Below, in pieces: positions 55,990 through 64,000 of a stretch of DNA of 64,000 bases (positions are counted from its first letter, which is position 1; every line of letters begins with the position of its first letter). The DNA comes from Chelydra serpentina (taxonomy: Eukaryota > Chordata > Testudines > Chelydridae). The DNA is taken from NCBI GenBank assembly GCA_037349315.1, contig JBAIAC010000004.1:78236501-78300500 (forward strand), read 5' to 3'. The translations under genes and the position numbers were made by a program. The notes beneath the pieces are model-generated. The model worked only from the letters and a program-made list of their open reading frames with translations, was not told the DNA's origin and searched no databases.

Positions 55990-56760
55990 AGAATGGACAA
56001 GAGACAGACCAGGAGGCATGGGCCCAGAAGCACAAGATTGGAACAAGGAGCGTGAAGGTGGGGAAGAGACAAGGACTTGGAGGGGGTGGGGGAATGGAAA
56101 GTTGGAGGGGATACTGGGACCGTTATCTGAGAAAACGATACTGGGACTGGCTGGACAACTAAATTGAGACCGGGAGCCAGGAAAAACATGGGTGGTGGGA
56201 ATTGGGAGCCAATGGGTCAGGAAGGAGATTGAGATTGGATGAGGAGTTGCGGGGAGACTGGGATTAGCTGGACAAGGAGACTGGGAAGTGATGTCAGATC
56301 TGTCTTTCCTCCCCACAAGGAGTCAGGATGGTAGAATGGGGGGCAAAGGGAGAAGAGAACAAGGCCGGGCTGAGCAAAGAGACTGACACAAGAAGCTAGA
56401 TGGGGAGGAACACTGACATTGGACAAGGAGACAGAGCAGGAAGATTGGGACTGTGAGCCGGTGGGGGTGAGGAATGTGGGCATGGTGGGTGATCCGAGAG
56501 AGACCACAGACAGGAGACTGGGGACAAAGAGCTGGGGTGGGGGATGCAGGGGAAACTGGGAATGGTTGGGTAAGAAGACAAGGAGAAGGAATGGGGGGAC
56601 AGATTGGGACTGGTGCGGGGAAGACTGTGGTGGGGAATCCAAAGGGAGAGACAAGAACTGGCTGGGCAGGGAGACTGGAACTGGGATGAACAACCTGAGG
56701 AGGGAAGACTGGGACTGGCTGGATGAGGTGAATAGGACTGGGATGAAGAGACAGGTCTTA
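55990..56760. repeat. Degenerate G/A-rich minisatellite
   Basis: Plus strand is strongly purine-rich and built of diverged units around GAGACTGGGACTGGCTGGACAAGGA (for example 56095-56160, 56225-56290, 56640-56760), interspersed with GGGAAxTGGG. Repeat units are hard to phase by eye. The long Ser/Pro-rich minus frames here (182 and 134 codons) and the Gly/Trp-rich plus frame (167 codons) are translations of this array. Confidence 0.65.
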
Positions 56761-57110
56761 TCCAATGAGGGATTGGAGGGAATGTGGCAGAAGGGGTCAT
56801 GTTTGGGGGATGGGAGAAATGGGGAAAGTCTGCCTATGAGAGCATGTTCCCCTCCAGAGCCTGGAATGGAACCGAAGGCTCCTGCATCTCATCCTTCCTC
56901 TGCTGTCGGCAAATATTGGTGAAATCCACTGGCAAAGTGTCTCATTCCTCCCTCCTCCTGTGCTGGTCTGCATAGATAATTACAATCTACTACTGCTATC
57001 ATTTACTCTATTGGCTCAAGTGGAAGATGTCTATATGGTATATCTAAACATTCCAACCCTATTGAAGAATCATCTGGATGTCAATATAATGTCACAGGAT
57101 GAAATCTGCT
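56761..57110. other. No recognisable feature
   Basis: Transition from the minisatellite to AT-rich DNA. Nothing identified. Confidence 0.4.
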
Positions 57111-57118
57111 ATAAAGTC

Positions 57119-57396
57119 CAGTAGCGCAGCCAGGTCCGGAGTGCAGGTCCAGAGTGCTATAAAAAGGCGCCTCCCCCTGTACTTACCCGGCGGCGCTCCG
57201 GGTCTTCGGCGGCACTTCGGTGGCGGGTCCTCACTCACTCCAGGTCTTCGATGGTACCCACCACCGAAATGCCACTGAAGACCCAGCGCGCCGCCAGGTG
57301 AGTGCAAGAAAAGTGCTAAAAAAGGTGCCGCTTCCGCCGCTTCTGCTTACAGGAGGAGCGGCTGCTCCCCCTGCTCCCCCCCTGGCTACGCTACTG
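57119..57396. mobile_element. hAT-type MITE with perfect 8-bp TSD
   Basis: 278-bp element with ends CAGTAGCGCAGCCAGG (57119-57134) and the complement of CAGTAGCGTAGCCAGG (57381-57396), one mismatch in 16. Exact 8-bp duplication ATAAAGTC at 57111-57118 and 57397-57404, diagnostic of hAT-like transposition. GC-rich interior with GGCGGC/GCCGCC palindromic motifs. The near-identical ends suggest a fairly young insertion. Confidence 0.9.
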
Positions 57397-57404
57397 ATAA
57401 AGTC

Positions 57405-58545
57405 CGCTTTTTAAAAAAACGTAGGAAATTACACACAGACATACTCTAAAAGAACATGTTTAAGGTTGCAAATTAGGGTATGCCAAAATTAAGGTTGCCT
57501 GTGTTAGAGGTTCTCAAAGAAAAGGACACCAGAGAATTTTTTATCAGGGGCAAGACAATTTATTTTTCCTTAGCCTTGTTCTCTGAAACAGTGAACCCTC
57601 GTGGCTGAAGTTTTCCAAAGAAGAAAAAAATTCAGCCTGTTGTAGACACTTGGCATAGAAAATTTCATCCCAAATCATTCAAGTTTGGTGATATTTTAAG
57701 AAGCAACTGCAAACAGGGTCTTATAATAGGAAGCGTCAAGAAATCTTATAGAGAGTGCTACGAGCCATTCTTGTAAGATACAATTAGTTGCAGACTCTGA
57801 GTGCTCTGTATCGCTGTAAAATCTGACCACTTCTCAGACATGGTACTTATATTACCATATTTCTAGATAAAAATAATGATTTGGGGAAATAATCCAGTCC
57901 ATCCTTGCTTCCACATTTCTTTTCCCGCACCCCGCTTATGCAAGATCTTGAATAAGTTCAAAGAACCAACTTTGGACCAAACTGTGGTAATTTGGTTTTA
58001 AAATGAGGCATTTCTTTGAAGAATTATGGAAAGGGGTTGGCAAAATGACAGCAGCTATAAAAAGCAGACTGAAGCTGTCAGCATGGATGCAATAATGCAG
58101 CTGCTGCTTGTGACTGGGAAAGGTCAGGAAAATATGCAGAATGCTCAAACAGCATGTAAAAGTTCCTGAGCATTACAGAATGCTTAGGCAGAGGCCTGAG
58201 GTACAATACAAAAGAAAATAGAACAAGCAAGAATAAAATAAGTGGGGTTTACACTTTACACGTATAGCACAAATGATGTCAGCGATAAAAACAGCATCCA
58301 TGAATTGATCATGCAGTCACACCTCACCACTTCAGCAAAGTGAAACATGCTAACCTAGCTCACTAAAAATCCTATAGGAAACAGAGGAGAAAATGCCCTA
58401 ATGGGCTGATCTAAAGCCCATGGGAATCAATTCAAAGACACTCATTGACTTCAAGGTTGTGTCTACATTGCATAGTAAATGTTGGCCTCTGACTCGTATT
58501 TAATCCCAGTCCCTCTGCTGTCCACACACAACGTGCTTTGTCATA
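57405..58545. other. No gene; possible MITE end
   Basis: AT-rich. GGTTGTGTCTACATTGCATAGTAAA near 58455 resembles the GGGTATGTCTACA-type MITE termini at 2698 and 28807, but no partner end is visible before the CR1. Confidence 0.4.
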
Positions 58546-58631
58546 TCATAGAATCATAGAATCTCAGGGTTGGAATGGACCTCAGGAGGTCATCTAGTCT
58601 AACCCCCTGCTCAAAGCAGGACCAAACCCAA

Positions 58632-58826
58632 TTAAATCATCCCAGCCAGGGCTTTGTCAAGCCTGACCTTAAAAACCTCTAACGAAGGAGATTCCACCAC
58701 CTCCCTAGGTAACCCATTCCAGTTCTTCACCACCCTACTAGTGAAAAAGTTTTTCCTAATATCCAACCTAAACCTCTCCCTCTGCAACTTGAGACCATTA
58801 CTCCTTGTTCTGTCATCTTCTACCAC
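58632..58826 (-). pseudogene. CR1 ORF2 C-terminal tail after frameshift
   Basis: 64-codon frame [15 protein letters not shown]... [30 protein letters not shown], homologous to 17407-17601 of the other CR1 copy. It continues the main ORF2 frame, which is displaced by an indel at about 58826-58860. Confidence 0.88.
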
Positions 58827-60526
58827 TGAGAACAGTCTAGATCCATCCTCTTTGGAACCCCTGTCAGGTAGTTGAAAGCAGCTATCAAATCCCCCCTCAC
58901 TCTTCTCTTCTGCAGGCTAAACAATCCCAGTTCCCTCAGCCTCTCCTCATAAGTCATGTGCTCCAGCCCCCTAATCATTTTTGTTGCCCTCCGCTGGACT
59001 CTTTCCAATTTATCCACATCCTTCTTGTAGTGTGGGGCCCAAAACTGGACACAGTACTCCAAATGAGGCCTCACCAGTGCCGAATAGAGGGGAATGATCA
59101 CGTCCCTTGATCTGCTGGAAATGCCCCTACTTATACAACCCAAAATGCCATTAGCCTTCTTGGCAACAAGGGCACACTGTTGACTCATATTCAGCTTTTC
59201 GTCCACTGTAACCCCTAGGTCCTTTTCTGCAGAACTGCTGCCCAGCCATTCGGTCCCTAGTCTGTAGCAGTGCATGGGATTCTTCCGTCCTAAGTGCAGG
59301 ACTCTGCACTTGTCCTTGTTGAACCTCATCAGATTTCTTTTGGCACAATCCTCTAATTTGTCTAGGTCCCTCCGTATCCTATCCCTACCCTCCAGCGTAT
59401 CAACCACTCCTCCCAGTTTAGTGTCATCTGCAAACTTGCTAAGGGTGCAGTCTACACCATCCTCCAGATTGTTAATGAAGATATTAAACAAAACCGGCCC
59501 CAGCACCGACCCTTGGGGCACTCCACTTGATACCGGCTGCCAACTAGACACGGAACCATTGATCACTACCCGTTGAGCCTGACCATCTAGCCAGTTTTCT
59601 ATCCACCTTACTGTCCATTCATCTAGCCCATACTTCTTTAACTTGCTGGCAAGAACACTGTGGGAGACTGTATCAAAAGCTTTGCTAAAGTCAAGAAATA
59701 GCACATCCACTGCTTTCCCCTCATCCACAGAGCCGGTTATCTCATCATAGAAGGCAATTAGGTTAGTCAGGCATGACTTGCCCTTGGTGAATCCATGCTG
59801 ATTGTTCCTGATCACTTTCCCCTCCTTTAAGTGGTTCAGAATTGATTCCTTGAGGACCTGTTCCATGATTTTTCCAGGGACTGAGGTGAGACTGACTGGC
59901 CTGTAGTTCCCTGGATCTTCTTTCTTCCCTTTTTTAAAGATGGGCACTACATTAGCTTTTTTCCAGTCATCTGGGACCTCCCCCGATTGCCATGATTTGT
60001 CAAAGATAATGGCCAATGGCTCTGCAATCTCATCGGCCAACTCCTTTAACACCCTCGGATGCAGTGCATCCGGCCCCATGGACTTGTGCTCGTCCAGCTT
60101 TTCTAAATAGTCCCGAACTACTTCTTTCTCCACAGAGGGCTGGTCACCTTCTCCCCATACCGTGCTGCAGAGTGCAGCTGTCTGGGAGCTGACCTTGTCT
60201 GTGAAGACCGAGGCAAAAAAAGCATTGAGTACACTAGCTTTCTCCACATCCTCTGTCACTAGGTTCCCTCCCTCATTCAGCAAGGGGCCCACACTTTCCT
60301 TGACTTTCTTCTTGTTTCTAACATACCAGAAGAAACCCTTCTTGTTACTCCTAACATCTCCGGCTAGCTGCAACTCCAAGTGCGATTTGGCCTTCCTAAT
60401 TTCACTCCTGCATGCCTGAACAATATTTTTATACTCCTCCCTGGTTATTTGTCCAATCTTCCACTTCTTGTAAGCTGTTTTTTTGTGTTTAAGACGAGCA
60501 AGGATTTCACTGTTAAGCCAAGCTGG
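58820..60526 (-). CDS. CR1 ORF2 reverse transcriptase, 568 open codons, truncated at both ends
   Basis: Open minus-strand frame from just after an in-frame TGA (60527-60529) to 58820; the first ATG is at 60379. Landmarks: [20 protein letters not shown] upstream of the [16 protein letters not shown] near residue 95 from the [36 protein letters not shown] with the first catalytic Asp, [18 protein letters not shown], and [12 protein letters not shown] with the F-A-D-D catalytic pair. The CR1-specific C-terminus follows ([44 protein letters not shown]). It breaks off at 58820 (frameshift) and continues at 58632-58826 to [13 protein letters not shown]. The TGA is likely an eroded CG-containing codon. 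RT residues look intact but the endonuclease domain is missing, so the copy cannot move itself. Relatively young next to the CR1 at 6836. Confidence 0.92.
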   Translation of the reverse strand, partial: PAWLNSEILARLKHKKTAYKKWKIGQITREEYKNIVQACRSEIRKAKSHLELQLAGDVRSNKKGFFWYVRNKKKVKESVGPLLNEGGNLVTEDVEKASVLNAFFASVFTDKVSSQTAALCSTVWGEGDQPSVEKEVVRDYLEKLDEHKSMGPDALHPRVLKELADEIAEPLAIIFDKSWQSGEVPDDWKKANVVPIFKKGKKEDPGNYRPVSLTSVPGKIMEQVLKESILNHLKEGKVIRNNQHGFTKGKSCLTNLIAFYDEITGSVDEGKAVDVLFLDFSKAFDTVSHSVLASKLKKYGLDEWTVRWIENWLDGQAQRVVINGSVSSWQPVSSGVPQGSVLGPVLFNIFINNLEDGVDCTLSKFADDTKLGGVVDTLEGRDRIRRDLDKLEDCAKRNLMRFNKDKCRVLHLGRKNPMHCYRLGTEWLGSSSAEKDLGVTVDEKLNMSQQCALVAKKANGILGCISRGISSRSRDVIIPLYSALVRPHLEYCVQFWAPHYKKDVDKLERVQRRATKMIRGLEHMTYEERLRELGLFSLQKRRVRGDLIAAFNYLTGVPKRMDLDCSQW

Positions 60527-60575
60527 TCACCTGCCATATTTACTTTTCTTCCTACATATTTACTTTTCTACCTAC

Positions 60576-60929
60576 ATATGACAGAACCCTCAGAGCAAAA
60601 GCCTGCTGGCTCACCCAGGGGTATGGGTCCGAGGCCGCATCACGCTGTGGCACAGGTATAAGCCTGCTCACTTTGCAGTGAGGGCATAGCAGAAACCAGT
60701 GTTGCCAGGCTCGAGTTTGGAGAGTCCACCAATGCTCTCCCATAGTCCCCTGAGCCTATGTGTCCCAGTCCTTCTCTCTGCAAACTTCCCACTCAACTTC
60801 CAGAAACCAAAAACAACCACCTGGTTCAAATACAGCTGCTCACTGTTTAACCCTTCTTTTCAACACAGATTGCTCAGTTTTAAGCACATTAAAGCCTATC
60901 TTATTAAAAACTGAGAAGATTCTCTCCAT
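60576..60929. other. No recognisable feature
   Basis: Between the CR1 truncation point and the Myb-like domain. A possible 5' flank of the Harbinger element; I see no clear terminal inverted repeat. Confidence 0.35.
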
Positions 60930-62990
60930 CCTCGCTGGCCAGAAGAACACACCAAGATCCTGGTCAACATGTGGTATGAGGAGAGCAAGATCCATGACTT
61001 TAACAAGAGTACAAGAAACTAGCATGTTTATGCAGACATATCAAAGAGGCTGGTGGTGTTGGAGATCCACTGGACTGGTAGTCAATACCAGGAGCAAGTC
61101 AAGCTTTTCAAGATGGCCTATCGCCAGGTGAAGGATGGAAACCATCCATCAAGGGGCTCCCTGGGCTACTTAGCCCTACCATGAGGAATTTGATTAGGTG
61201 CAGGGAACTGTTCCAAGCACAGAGTGTACGGTGCTGCAATAGAATTTCTGGAGAGGAGATAATATGCTTATAATCTTGGAGACAGAGGCTGCGTTGGACT
61301 AGGACCTGCAGTTGCTGGCGCATGACCCCAAACTGACCATATTGCTGTCACCAGGCCTGGATCAGGCTATACATCTAGACCAGCTACAGCACATCCTGGG
61401 CCCATATTCAGAGGGGCTGTTTAGAGATAGCTCTGGGAAGCAACCCACAGATGAAGCAGCACAACAAGCATTAGAGCCTGGTATGAGAAATGGTGGTTGC
61501 AACATGTTATTCTTAGTAAGAACGGGAGGGACTTACAGGTTATGCCAAATAAAATTATTATAAGCATGGGGTGGTAGTATGCTTCTGCTGAGGATGGAAG
61601 CCAGGTCATCTCTTTGGCTGCCACCTCCACTCCCTGCCTGACACCAGGTGGGATCCCATATGGATTCTGGGACATGGGGGAAAAAATAAGCAGTTAGGAC
61701 TAACGTTTTACTAGGTGACATGCTTATCGTTTGAAAGAGGGGTTCGGTATTAGCATCATCAAGCTTAGATTCGCTTCTTCTTTTTTTTAATCCATTTCTG
61801 CATGGATAGCTCTGTTTAGAATTCAGCCATGTTGGGACACTTTCGTGGCACAGCTGAAGTGTCCCAGTATGCCTGACTCATTGATCCAAATGCCTCAGTT
61901 ATCTGTCCCAATGGCAGCAGTGGATGTGTTTAGTCTTGTGGGCCCCTGTCTGGTTTGTGCAGGAATGCAGGATGGTTGTAAGCGGGCTGTAATGTGTCTT
62001 CCATCCTACATCACTATCTTATTGATTTTTGCCAAGACTTTCCATCCATCCCTTGCTAGTGATGCATGTAAATGTATCACGTAGTAGGAACTTTGTACAG
62101 ATGGTAAAATTCTGGGGCAGGGCATACTTATGCCCAACACTATAACTCAAGGGTCATCTCCATTGGTAGATGTGTGGATCAGTCACCAGATGCTGAAAAA
62201 TCTCTTCAGCATAGATGGGTGACTGTCCTCTGCTGCCCTGGAATTCTTGCTTCCACTCAGTCACCTCTAGCAGATTAATATCTTCAAGAGCTTGTACTGC
62301 CTGAAAGCATGGTAAAACCAAAGCTAGTAATAGGGTGCTTTTATGAATCTCCCCTCCACACACAATGGAAATTTTGTTTTTTGAGATTTATAAATGATTG
62401 TAACTGATTGTATTATGTCAATCTTACCATAATATGTCTAGGCTTGGACCGTGGCTTTCTGTAACTTCTGAACAGGTGAATAAAGAATGAATAACATGAA
62501 ACCAAATGATGAAAGTATATGCTCTTTCATTTTCCTTGACAGGTCCTTCCACTTCTGCTGGGCAGAAGCAAGGAACCAGAAGACTGGAGGAGCGGCTGCT
62601 CAACCTACAAGGGAGAAGGAAAAAATCAGGGATGAAATGCTGCAGGGCATTTTGGTCAAGGTGGACAAATAGCTGGAGTTCCAGAGAGGAGGTTATAGAG
62701 GGAAAAGGAGGCAATCCAGCACAAGGAGAGAATGGCTGCTCAGTTCTTGGAGCATGACCAGAAGTTGAGGGGGAGAAGGACAGAGCACGAGGAAGGAACT
62801 TTTTGAGAGGTTCTTTGTTCTCATGGCCACCAGGCCCCAGTGCCTGCTTCACTGCCAACTGAAATTCCAGCTACTGTCTCAGACCCATGCTCTGAGTTCC
62901 CACGACACTATCATGTCCTGCTGCTACCGGACCGGATAATTCTGAGGTTGGCTGGCCTATCATCCAAGTAATGAACAGTGCATAGAACAG
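60930..62990 (+). pseudogene. Harbinger-associated Myb/SANT-like protein, decayed
   Basis: The reading beginning RWPEEHTKILVNMWYEESKI (about 60931) and continuing HDFNKSTRN, (stop TAG near 61018), HVYADISKRLVVLEIHWTG and QVKLFKMAYRQVKDGN is a Myb/SANT-like DNA-binding domain, with the spaced tryptophans and the R-N-x-h-I-x-x-x-I/L pattern of this family. Harbinger/PIF elements encode such a protein beside the transposase; it brings the transposase to the terminal repeats. Downstream, 61312-61563 (DPKLTILLSPGLDQAIHL) and 62540-62760 (RDEMLQGILVKVDK; then ERMAAQFLEHDQKL in another frame) look like its acidic and coiled-coil C-terminal parts. Frames shift repeatedly, so a pseudogene. A host SANT-domain gene is the main alternative. 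Confidence 0.65.
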
Positions 62991-63289
62991 TCAGATGTAC
63001 CCAGGGCAACAGTTCACCCCCGTGAACTTACATGTGCAAAATGTTCCAGAGGGGGCAAGAAGAACAGGCACACAGGGACACACAGTTCTGTTACCAGACA
63101 GACTGTAGTGGTTTCTCTATATGTAGGTTGACAATTTTGCACTTTTGTTGCTTCAGTTGTTTGTTCTGCATTTTTTGTTTTGTTTTATTGTATTTAGCTT
63201 CTTGCTGGCAGCTGGTCTGCCTATAAGGTGCTTTAATTGTTATTTAAATAAGTCTCAGTCTCTTGTTTGCAAACAGGAACAAGTTGTAT

Positions 63290-64000
63290 TTACTTCATAG
63301 GCTGTTGTGGCCCCAGAAAGTGTGGGATAATTATACGATTTCATTTCCCTCTTATCCATATCACCATCCAAACCCATCATGTGGGCTCAGTAGGGATCCC
63401 TGATTTTCCTTGCATGTGGGATCCTGTCCCACATGCAAGGTGATAGGAACATTTTCTGGTTGCATATTCCTGTAGTTCAACAGTGTCTCGAGTCCTCTTC
63501 TGGTGAAAAAATTCTTCTTTTGACTTAGATATTATGCAGTGCACAGCAGGCCACCATAATGTGGATCGCTTTGGCAACACCCAAACATCTTGGCTTCAAT
63601 CTGCCAAATGTTTATTCCACTGCCATACTAAAGCTACTGAACATGTAACTGAACTTTCTTTTTCCAGCCCTCTGGAGTCAGGGAATGGTTTCAAAAGCCA
63701 TGGCAGAAGAGGGGATGTGGGGTCTCCTAGAATTAGAGTGGAAACAAACTTCATTTATTACAATGTCATTTGGAGAGACTAAGGTCCCCGCTTGTCCATG
63801 AAGGTAAAAGCTTGATCTCTGTAAAACCCTGGCATCATGCACCCAGCTAGTACATCCCATGTTGGCGTCCGTGAACCTGCCTCTGTGGTCGACCAGGGCC
63901 TGCATAACAATAGAGTTTAGTACTCATTTGTTCATTATAGAGGACAAATTATTGGTACATGAGTCCCATTGATAGCCCTAGTGCAGTTTGGGAAGCCCAT
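63290..64000 (-). pseudogene. Harbinger (HARBI1-type) transposase, 3' half, runs off the right edge
   Basis: Minus strand. From the right edge: MGFPNCTRAINGTHVPIICP matches the first catalytic block (GAIDGTHI type), but the Asp is Asn here (codon AAT). A break follows. Then 63905-63678 is MQALVDHRGRFTDANMGCTSWVHDARVL, the second block with its Asp. Further on comes VE-stop-TFGRLKPR (about 63640-63620) with the Glu of the third block, then a HIMVACCALHNI-like segment (about 63540) and a C-terminal tail to about 63300. The DDE nuclease of Harbinger elements excises and inserts DNA at TA-rich 3-bp sites. Stops, frameshifts and the D-to-N change make it inactive. It converges with the Myb-like gene on its left, the two-gene layout of Harbinger elements. 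Confidence 0.85.

Larger units (their letters stand above)
58546..60575 (-). mobile_element. CR1 LINE, 5'-truncated, minus strand
   Basis: The 3' end is at the left: TCATAGAATCATAGAATCTC (58546-58565), then the CR1 tail and about two-thirds of ORF2. The 5' truncation point is near 60555-60575, where a 20-bp unit (ATATTTACTTTTCTTCCTAC) is tandemly duplicated with one mismatch (60536-60575). It lies immediately left of the Harbinger genes. Confidence 0.92.

Noticed and set aside
56217..56765. 182-codon Ser/Pro/Gln-rich minus frame that could suggest a secreted or mucin-like protein
   Set aside because: Translation of the purine-rich minisatellite; composition follows the repeat and neighbouring frames are equally open.

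Overview
This window looks like a stretch of vertebrate, most probably turtle (cryptodiran), nuclear genome between genes. The best pointers are tRNA-headed SINEs carrying CR1-type tails, CR1 LINEs whose 3' ends finish in octamer-like TCATAGAA repeats, Penelope-like retroelements (PLEs) with a GIY-YIG domain, Ty3/gypsy elements with a chromodomain, and many hAT and Harbinger DNA transposons. That mixture fits turtles better than birds or mammals, but the assignment is inference. I found no host gene exon, no rRNA or functional tRNA gene and nothing bacterial. Every long reading frame I could interpret belongs to a transposable element, and all but two are visibly broken.

Layout. 1-6.8 kb: SINEs, a MITE and old repeat fragments in AT-rich filler. 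6.8-13.7 kb: an old antisense CR1 LINE split next to its reverse transcriptase active site by about 5.2 kb of DNA transposons, including a 295-bp palindromic MITE (8-bp target duplication) and a hAT element with a decayed TTF-finger transposase. 16.5-17.7 kb: MIR-like and CR1 fragments. 19.3-21.8 kb: a solo LTR, then a MITE split by a second solo LTR. 25.8-28.5 kb: a three-level nest, solo LTR > PLE > solo LTR, each level bounded by its own target-site duplication (TSD). 28.8-32.1 kb: a MITE, then a minus-strand Ty3/gypsy remnant (integrase, chromodomain, PPT, 3' LTR) split by a foreign LTR. 32.9-42.6 kb: a 39-bp PLE crumb, two older PLE copies and a solo LTR holding the best PLE copy (a 468-codon RT + GIY-YIG frame). 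44.5-46.3 kb: LTR-like sequence holding another solo LTR. 48.4-51.5 kb: a plus-strand Ty3/gypsy element lacking RNase H and the integrase core. 55.9-57.4 kb: a G-rich minisatellite and a hAT MITE. 58.5-60.5 kb: a 5'-truncated CR1 with a 568-codon open stretch. 60.9-64 kb: the two genes of a Harbinger element facing each other, a Myb/SANT-like gene (+) and a HARBI1-type transposase (-) that runs off the window.

Because no host genes are seen there is no operon-like cooperation to describe. The value of the window is its insertion stratigraphy: at least five solo LTRs and four PLE insertions can be delimited to the base from their TSDs and ordered in time. The most unusual items are the PLE architecture (inverted and tandem terminal repeats around a chimeric body, with a conserved hammerhead-like hairpin), the 39-bp PLE insertion with a 17-bp TSD, and the perfect 35-bp-arm hairpin inside the palindromic MITE.
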